64,000 nucleotides of DNA, from assembly GCF_003086295.3 (NCBI RefSeq), contig NC_092055.1:122255192-122319191 (forward strand). Reading direction: 5' to 3'. Shown here piece by piece: positions 56,149-64,000 of the stretch. The notes beneath the pieces were generated by a model. The model was given only the letters and a program-made list of their open reading frames with translations, was not told where the DNA came from and did no database searches. Source of the DNA: Arachis hypogaea. Its lineage: Eukaryota; Streptophyta; Magnoliopsida; Fabales; Fabaceae. Each line of letters begins with the position of its first letter. Position 1 is the stretch's first letter. Both the position numbers and the translations under genes were made by a program.

Positions 56149-56990
56149 ACTTTATTCAAAATATTGACATGATTATTCTTTCAATTATTACAAAACATTT
56201 TAAAAATAAAATAGAAGCTAAATGCAGTAGTAGCTTGCATTGCCTAACTGCTTCTCACCTTGTAGTTAAGAGAGGAAAAATTTATTAATTGTGAAAATTG
56301 ATAATTAATATAAGATAATAGATTGGTCAGATAAAGATTCTTTGCCAACGCATCTTACTGAAAAAAAAAAATTAAGTCTGCAATTGACAGCTTGAAGACC
56401 AAACAAAAAATAAAACCGTTAATAAACTTGTTTTTTTTTTTTTTTTTTGCTCGGCTTTTAACCATCAAGATTAGATTATAAATGTCACCACAAGAAAAAA
56501 GATTTATCATCACAATTATAAGTGTTGTTACCATTGGGATGCATTTTTATGTAACATAATTAATTTTATTTATTCTCACTTCACTCTTTACAGGACCATA
56601 ACCCATTTTCCCAAGTCAAAGTTTAAGGTTTTTTTCGTTTTAACTATATTGGAATTCAATCACCCTAGTATCATGAAAACAAAAAGTACTGCATCCAATC
56701 TGGTTCTACCGTCTCTATTAGCTGCAATAGACAGATACTAAATAACAACTTGGTTCTATAGTAAGAGTTTATTTGGCTCGTGAAATTTGAATTAAAGTTG
56801 AGAATTTTAAATTTTATGTTTGGCATTTGATTCCAAGACTATCAAGATTTAATTAAAGAAAGTAGAAAGCCATATCTACATGGAAAAGCAAGGATAGATA
56901 TTTGGTGTCTCTATAACATGTCTTTTTACGAACCTTCAGAAATAAACAAGAGGAAGCTACTTTAACCCATAACCCATTCCAAATTACATA
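55470..56990 (+). repeat. Copy B of the GATA upstream duplication, without a coding region after it
   Basis: Matches 50370-52400 in order and orientation at seven or more anchor segments, with indels shortening it by about 500 bases. After the last match (TTCAGAAATAAACAAGAG, AACCCATTCCAA near 56985) the GATA exons would be expected near 57200, but that sequence is unrelated AT-rich DNA. A (TA)n tract at 56112-56147 is unique to this copy. Confidence 0.8.
56112..56147. repeat. (AT)18 microsatellite
   Basis: 36 bases of AT repeat within copy B of the duplicated block. Confidence 0.95.
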
Positions 56991-58289
56991 AATTCAAAAC
57001 AGAATTCCCTTCATATGATATGTATGTATATTACTATGAATGTTCCCGGATGTTCATTTGGATGGTTTAGGAATTTTGATGTTTAATCTAATATAAATAA
57101 ATTTGACAAATTTTTATCCCACTTTCGGAAGTTTTTTTAGTGGGTTACTGCATGTTCTAATTTTAGGTTTTGTTTGTTCATTTTGATGGTTTGAAAATTT
57201 TTCAACATTTATTAGGTTTTGAATTTATTAAAATTTTAAATGTTTAACTTACCATAAATGAATCTAACATGGTTATTAGTTCATTATGTTGAATTTTAAA
57301 TGTGTTTTTTATTTTGTTTTATTTTTTGTTTGGTCTTGGTTTTTACCATAGTCTCTACTATTTTCGAAATTTTGGAATCACACATTTCATGGTATCTCAC
57401 TTTTGAATTTTTTTTTTTGTTTTAAGTGAAATTTTGAATAGTTTTTTACTGTTAGGTTTTGGATATTCATTTTGATGGTTTAAGAATTAGAGTTTAACTA
57501 GTATTTTTATCCGTAATAATATTACGAAAATATAAATGTTTTAAAATTATGATTTACTTTGTTCTAACAGTATGGGTTATACCTAACATAAAAGATTTAT
57601 AAAATTAAATTACTTTTACAAAAAAAGTCGTAGGTTGACAAAAGTCTCTGGCTAAGAAGACCAAAGTATCTGTAGATAAAAAATTAAATAATAAGATTTT
57701 TTGTTATTATTTTTATATAAAAAAGTATAATTTTTTATTAATAATTAATTTTAACATTCGTTATCTAAAATTTAAAACAATTTAACGTGTATACTTTTAT
57801 ATTTAATTAGGTATATGTTAACTGTTAAATCTGTTGCGCAAATAAAAATAATTAATTTTTATACTTATTATTTAAAAATAATATTTTGTTCTATATATAT
57901 AAAAATATAATTAGATATTAGCATAAAAAATTATACGGATAGTTATAAAATTCACTCAAAATTAATTTTTTAAAATATTTATAAAATTAATTCAAAATTA
58001 ATTTTTTTTAAATAATTGAATCTTGATTCAAATTTTTAATTATAACATTAGTATTCTCTCAAAATCATATGTAATAAATATTTGAAAGAAGAAAAATAAA
58101 AATATAGATTAGAAAGATAAGCGGTGAAAATTTAAAACTAAATAAAAAACTAAAAAACTATGCATATAATAACAATAATAATAATATTTTTTATTTAAAT
58201 AATTATATTATTTTATTAATTTTATTTTCTATAGAAGAGAAAGATAACAAAATAGAGAATGAGAGAAAAGAGAGAGAAAGATAAAGATG
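56991..58289. other. No gene; AT-rich with diverged TTCATTTTGATGGTTT repeats
   Basis: TTCATTT(T/G)GATGGTTTA/G appears near 57055, 57178 and 57466, each with similar flanks (AGGTTTTG before, GAATT or AAATTT after), suggesting diverged direct repeats of about 100-300 bases. No frame is supported. Confidence 0.5.
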
Positions 58290-59040
58290 AAGAGTGAGAG
58301 TGAGAGTGAGAGTGAGAGTTTGTTAATTTTGGAAGAAAAATTTTTATTTTAATTGTAAAAAAATATCGGATGATATATTTTGATTTGTCAAATTACTAAT
58401 ATAAAATATAAATTATATATAGAATAAAAATAGTAGAGAGAAATAGAAAAATCGAGAGAGGTAGATGAGATAATTTAGGAAGAGAGTTTATTAATTTTGA
58501 AAAAAAAATATTTTCTCTCAACTTTAATAAGAGAGTGCCATATGACACATTTGATTATTAAATTAGATAGTAATATATGATACATAATATAGATATATTT
58601 CAATTTTAATTTTAATTTTAATACAATTAAAGAATGTCATGTTGCACATTTTAATTGTCAAATTAGTAATTAATTATTAATTATTGATAATGATATATAA
58701 AATAGATAGAGTGGTTGAAGGAATGAGAGAAATAGAGAGAGAAAGAGAGAGGAGGGGAGAACTCTTTAATTTTGGAAGAAAATATTAGATTTCAATTAAA
58801 ATGAGGAGTGACATATGGCACATTTTGGTTGTAAAATTAGTAAAGAGAAGGGATGAATTCTTTAATTTTGGAGGGAAAGATTTAATTTCAAATATAACGA
58901 GAGAGTGACATATAGCACATTTTTGTTATAAAATTAGTAAGGAAGAGAAAAGAATTCTTTAATTTTGAAGGGAAAGATTTTATTCCAGTTACAATGAAAA
59001 AGTGACATATGACACATTTTGGCTCTAAAATTAAAGATTT
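58290..59040. repeat. Degenerate tandem repeats with CTTTAATTTTGGAGG and GTGACATATGGCACATTTT words
   Basis: Five to six units of about 90-170 bases follow the same order: GAGAGA-rich run, TT(T/A)AATTTTGGA(A/G)G, ATTTCAATT, GAGTGACATATGGCACATTTTG, AAATTAGTAA. The last three (from about 58760) are the most regular, near 90 bases each. Non-coding. Confidence 0.75.
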
Positions 59041-59862
59041 ATATTTAATAGATAATAGATTTTGATGCACTAATAGGGCAAATACAGCCGAGTAATCATA
59101 TCCGTTCTTTTGAATGACTATTTACGTAGTTAATGTGAAAAATAGTTATTTTTATTAATGTAACATTATATAATTAGATGCACGTATAAAATTATTTTAC
59201 ATTAATAGACATCAAAATTAAATTTTTAAGAATTGTTGGGTGTATATTAGGCTGCTGGGGAGTTGACGAGTGGCCGTCAATGGTATTGTGGTTCCAACAG
59301 AGAAGAACAAAGATAGGGGTGAGAAGAGCGAATGTGAAAGTAGGGTAAAAATGAAATTTTGAACAAGAAAAAACTGAAATGGGATAACAAATAATTAATT
59401 CCTTTGTTAAACACTTAACAATAATATTATACTTTGTAGTACTCATGCCCACTGTTTGGTGCGACATAAATTTTTAATAGATACATTGACACATAAATAC
59501 ATACAAAATATATGTATTTAGTATCTCTCTTTTAAACTTAAATATATTTTAATTAGTGACACTAACTTTTTTTTTAATATTTTTACCCTTACTATTTTTC
59601 ATATTTATAGTTTTACCATTCAAATTTTAAGAGTAATTTATCTCTCTTCTTCCCTTACCTTCCCTCAGCCTGCCCTGTCCCTCTCTCGTCCCATTGAAAT
59701 TCAGTGCCTCCCCTCCTCTCACCGCCTCTCCTCTTCCTTCTCCTCCTCATAGATCTACAACGTACTTCCCCACTTCCACAATGTGTATCTTATATATTTG
59801 TTTTGTCAAACATAATAGGTAGACATTAGTACTGTGTATATATCTTTGGTGTTTATGTCTTA
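59041..59862. other. No gene; AT-rich with a CT-rich patch
   Basis: 59640-59760 is CT-rich (CCTCTCCTCTTCC style) and could be a leader relic, but no start codon or frame follows. A minus-strand frame at 59192-59467 shows no domain. Confidence 0.5.
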
Positions 59863-60185
59863 GGGTCCGTTTGAAAAATTCCAAAAGCTACTTTTTTTTT
59901 TAGCTTTTGACTTATAAAAAGTTACATTAATAGTGTTTGGTATAATTTTTTAGATAAACTTCTAACTTTTTAAAAAGTTATTTAAGAGCTTTTGAAAAAG
60001 TTAAAAAATGTGACTTCTCCTATTTTCAAAAGCTATTTTATCACTCATATTTAATGCACAACTTTAAAACAAGGACTTCTATAATAACTTTCCAAACACT
60101 TTAAAAGTTGTTATTAATAAAAGTCCTTATATTTTAAGCTCCTTTTTCAAAAGAACTTATTTAAGAAGTTTAGCCAAACTAATCC
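59863..60185. mobile_element. Tourist-like (PIF/Harbinger) MITE, 323 bp
   Basis: Flanked by TTA at 59860-59862 and 60186-60188. Ends are GGGTCCGTTTGA and, in complement, GGATTAGTTTGG, close to the GGGTCTGTTTGG type of Tourist elements. The interior is largely self-complementary with AAAAGCT / AGCTTTT and AAGTT / AACTT words. Non-coding. Confidence 0.8.
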
Positions 60186-62051
60186 TTAGTATTTGTTTCT
60201 CGCAGTATACACTAATCAAATGGAGCCTAACATAATTTGCGCGCATGTGTGCTAACCCTAAACCCTAACAAAAGCAATAACTAGGTCCAACTCAAACTCA
60301 AACTCAAAAAACTCATTGAAAGTAGTTTATTTTAATGATGAAGCTTTCAAAGTGCAGGAAAACAAGAGGGGTAAGGTTTACACATGGGATGGATTCTTAG
60401 GCATTTGGAGAAATAAAGTAGTATAGTGTAAGGCACATAAGAGTGATGCTCCCACATGCAAATGTATGCTTATCATGGAGACATAATCCCTTTCATCAAG
60501 GCTGTTTCACACACAAACTTGGAGACACTGCCATTGATGGTCTACATCTTCCTACTTTTGCACGTGCACATCCCCTAACCTAAAAGATATACCCAATATT
60601 GTACCCTCAAAAATTGAAAAATACTCCAAAGATAATAGGATATGTTTGGTTTTTGTTTAAATTATAAATGTTCTCCGACCCATATTTAGTTAAGTAAATA
60701 ATGGAAACGAGAAATAAAATAAAAATCAAATAAAATACAACCATATTAATTAGATGTACACTAAAAATTAGTAACCAATATAAAATACACGTACACGTTA
60801 AAATATAAATTCATTGTAATAAATTTAACTAATTTTTAGTGTGCATATAACATTTTAACAGAATAATAGACATCTTTCTCGTCTGATTGATTTCTTTTTT
60901 ATTTTGAATATTTCCTGTTAAAGATTTTATGAAAAAATTAAAAAAAAAAAAACAACAGTGAAAATAAAAATAAGAATAATAGAAACGAATGAGGCATTTA
61001 GCATGTGAGAAGATGGCAAAGTGCTTCCCCCCTAACGAAGTTCTTTCTCGGGTACATACATTTCATACCTAAATGAAAATCAAATTGTTCATTCCACTTA
61101 ACCATGACATGCAAATACACTGATTATAACTGCAAATTTAATCTGGAATTGAGCAGATTTGATGGGGAACTGAATCAGCAATATATTTTTTTATTCACCA
61201 AGTGACATTGCCAAAATTTTGATCTTTAAACCAAGTAATAGAGTAATGATTTTAACATTTTCAAGGATTTCACTGAAACAATAACCACAGAGCCTTCCAA
61301 CTTTATAGGCTATTATACCAAACTGCTGAAAACATAAGACAATTAGCATAAAGAAGCATCTCAGCAAAATGAATGATGATTCTAATCCATCAATCAACAA
61401 TCTTCTACATCTCTTATCGAGGCGTGCCGAGACCCATTTCTGAGAAAATCGAAAAGAGACAAACACTTATGAGCACTGGCTTACAGATGAAAAGTTTCTT
61501 CTACAGAAGAATGGCTAGGCAAAGGAGATAACAAATTAACACACACCACTTTTACCCTAGATAGAGATGAATGTAACATTTAAGAATCTTAAATGCTGTT
61601 TCTTCAACATATAATATAAATATGTAAAGAGTCTATAGGTATTATTAAAACTGACAAACGTCATCGAGAAACTCATCGCACAAGGGCAAGTATAAAGGGT
61701 AAATCTGTAATGTGTTACCATTATATCCTTTGACTTAAGAAAATTGAAAAAGTGGACTGCAGCATAGTTGCATTATCACACTGATGAAACAAGTCAATGA
61801 ATAAAAAAATTAAAAAAATAAAAACGCACCGATGAAACTAGCAAGCTACAAGCAAAACATTGATTCATCTTGATATAGTGGAAGAATGAGTTAGTGAAAT
61901 GTGTGCTAAGGGTAATGGTAAGAACTCGTCACTAATAGTTCTTCCTCAAACAACCAATTTCCTTTGTATCCTTCCATCCTTCTTAGAAAAAAGGATTTGA
62001 ATTTTACTGCATATGTTATACTGCCTAAGTAAATTTTATCGCAATGCCATT
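60186..62051. other. No gene supported
   Basis: Contains a plant telo-box-like CCCTAAACCCTAAC at 60256-60269, two telomere-type units only. 61190-62050 has composition nearer to gene introns or untranslated regions, and could belong to a minus-strand gene beyond the window, but no exon was recognised. The minus-strand frame at 61191-61466 has no domain I know. Confidence 0.45.
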
Positions 62052-62673
62052 AGACCAACTATGTTATATGAAATGAAATATTGGTCGGCAAAAGATGAAT
62101 AGGAACATAAACTTAGTGTGGCATATATGAGGATGCTTAGATAACAAGCAACCAAACATGTATGGACAAAATAAGGAACTAGAATATAAAAGAGAAAGTT
62201 TGAGTAGTGCCTATTATTAAAAAGAAGTAAAATCCTGTCTTAGGTGGCTTCAACATGAGGGAAGAAGATCGGTAGAACATTTGGTTAGGATGGTGGATCA
62301 GAAAGTAGATAGGTAGTGAAAGATAGAGAAAGACCCAAAAAGACCATACACGAGATGGTCAAAGGAGATCTATGTGTAATTGGACTCACTATAAATATGA
62401 TGAGTTCCGCTAGGGAACCAGCTAAGAGTGTAGCCAACTAGAGAAAACTAGTTGAAAAACAAGTCTATTACCAAAAAACAATAATAACTTCCCACTATCT
62501 TAATTTTCCGAGTTTCAAAATTAGAGATAAAAGGGGGTTGGCTTGAGTTGGCTTATATCGTAGTTAGCTCTCTAGACTTTTTCATATGATATATGATAGG
62601 GCACAATGATATCGTTTGATTCATATAGCCAACTTCATCTAGTGGAATAAGGCTTTGTTGTTGTTATTGTTGT
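62052..62673 (+). pseudogene. 3' end of an RTE-type LINE reverse transcriptase, decayed
   Basis: From 62052 the frame reads RPTMLYEMKYWSAKDE, stop, EHKLSVAYMRMLR, stop; after shifts, segments resembling the usual IRENRLRWFGHV / RGRPKKTW / WRHRIHVAD blocks are seen as decayed relics (KDRERPKKT, MVKGDLCVIGLT). The untranslated tail has ATTCATATAGCCAACTTCAT and AATAAGGCTTTGTTGTTG, ending in a short (TTG)n run at about 62655-62673, the characteristic 3' end of plant RTE elements. Only the last part of the reverse transcriptase open frame is present (5'-truncated). Several stops and frameshifts; inactive. Family from memory of its conserved C-terminus. Confidence 0.8.
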
Positions 62674-64000
62674 TTATCCTGCCTAACTAACAAAACTAGT
62701 CATAGCAACAAAAGGTCGCATTGTTTGTTCCAATAACAAAAGTCACCAAAACAATTCACCTCTTTACCAAATTAAATAACTCACACCTAATATCAAAGAT
62801 TCAAAGTAGACCGCCAGTGTGCCTTGAAACATGAAATAAATAGGAAGTCTTCATTAAGCAAAGAAGTGAAAATGATTTAGTTGGGCACTCCCAAGAAATG
62901 CTTGTGCTGGAATGTGGACCTATACACAATTATTTCCAACATAGGAAAATATTAGCTGCTATTGATCTTGGATACATGGATCAAACAATGCTAGTATTCT
63001 ATCGTTAAACAAGCAGTTGTTGAACCATTGAAATCTACACCTTTTTGACGTCTCAATTGTTTTCTTGAACTCTCACTGGCTCAAGCTATTGGATTATCCT
63101 CCAGCTGATCTATGCTCCTTACTATTAGGGCTTCTATAGGCTTTCTCCACAAATGCTCAAACCAACCTAAGACGATATTCTTCCAAAATACATGCTTAAA
63201 CAACTTTCTCTCCAATTGATCCATTTCAGTTCTGTTTTGACTAGTATGTATACTCATCTATACAACATACAATCACTCAAATAAATCAATATAAAAGCAA
63301 ATCACATGCTTAAAAGGACTTAATAAGCATAAACAGATTGAACCATCTTTACATAAAATTCATGATGGCTGGTATTTGACATGCATAAAGGAACTCCATC
63401 TGTAATCTCCTTTGATTAATCATTGCTGACAATGCCTGACTGGCAATTGATTATATGAATAAGGCTTGTTTCTTTGAGCATTTAGTGGATCTTTTCCCAA
63501 CTCAAACTAAAAAGGGTAACTTCTGAATAAAAGTACTCTTTAAAAGAAAAAATCCCATAAAACCAGATTATGTTTACTTAAACAAACACATCATACATCA
63601 CAAATGAGAATATTTGATAGATCAAGCCTACCCCCTAAGCAAAACCAATAATCTTATATTGACTAAAGAAACCTTATGACAACATTTTTGTTTTGCAAAA
63701 TTGTACACTATACGTAACCTTGAAGGAAATGAAACAGGCTGAGACTCAGAAGCTAAACATGTATATTTGTTTTCATTTCTCTTGTGCAAACATTTGGACT
63801 AGAACTTAAAGCACATATCCCTTGCATAGTGAATAGTGACTCATCATCTGCTTCATCGTGCATACAAAAACCATCGAAGGAAAAAACAATCAAACTATTA
63901 GCCTTCATCAGCTCAAAGTCGTAGCCTCGTAGCCAATAAGTTGACCCACAAAATGACAAAGAGCTTCAGAGTCATTCTGGTTCTCCTAGTTACACTCAGT
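62674..64000. other. No gene recognised
   Basis: Composition is less extreme than the AT-rich deserts, so this may be intron or flank of a gene extending beyond the right edge. A minus-strand frame at 63753-63959 (68 codons) is open but shows no known domain and no splice context that would fix it. Confidence 0.4.

Noticed and set aside
60250..60272. Interstitial telomere repeat
   Set aside because: Only two CCCTAAA-type units; more likely a telo-box or chance.
61191..61466. 91-codon hydrophobic minus-strand frame
   Set aside because: No domain, no splice or promoter context; length is within chance expectation for AT-rich DNA.

Overview
This is a nuclear plant chromosome segment, AT-rich and dominated by transposable elements. 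It holds one clearly intact gene, a GATA-type zinc-finger transcription factor at 52626-53738. A legume close to peanut (Arachis) fits best: the ACGCC/GGCGT-rich and AGCGCT-rich LTRs, the TAAGTTTGGTGT motifs, and a ~210-bp AT-rich MITE resembling the peanut AhMITE1 size class all recall Arachis repeats. That assignment is from memory of repeat style and was not tested by a search.

Layout. 1-3026 is an LTR of a large retroelement that runs off the left edge. 3027-7853 ends in a CACTA (En/Spm) terminus with strong subterminal hairpins, and a complete non-autonomous hAT element (4156-6152, 8-bp target duplication) carrying a captured nucleoredoxin fragment sits to its left. 7854-14757 is a non-autonomous Ty3/gypsy-like element (two ~2-kb LTRs, tRNA-Asp primer site, gag-like pseudogene only), truncated at both ends, with a MITE in its 3' LTR. 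14758-17153 is AT-rich with promoter-like islands. 17163-19622 is a non-autonomous MULE with a 9-bp duplication and a 4 x 229-bp tandem array. 19987-27333 is a second MULE-like element with convergent plant-mobile-domain (PMD) and mudrA-type genes joined by an internal deletion; a complete but dead Copia element (20175-24918) sits in its TATA-like sequence. 27334-34440 is AT-rich DNA with a foldback repeat, a nested Tourist-like MITE and polypurine/polypyrimidine blocks. 34440-37690 is an unidentified repeat-rich unit with exon-like segments. 37691-43754 is the 3' part of an autonomous-type gypsy relative of the first element, abutting a decayed L1-type LINE (43755-47020).

The right third (47021-64000) is the least repeat-packed. 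The GATA gene has two coding exons, a 189-bp intron and a recognisable core promoter. About 2 kb of its upstream region is duplicated downstream at 55470-56990 in the same order and orientation but without a second coding region, suggesting a tandem duplication that lost one gene. A Tourist-like MITE (59863-60185) and a decayed RTE-type LINE tail (62052-62673) follow. No RNA genes, CRISPR arrays or prokaryotic features were seen. The features most worth follow-up are the gene-capturing hAT, the orphan duplicated GATA upstream block, a hairpin that covaries between two gypsy elements, and the PMD/mudrA fusion.
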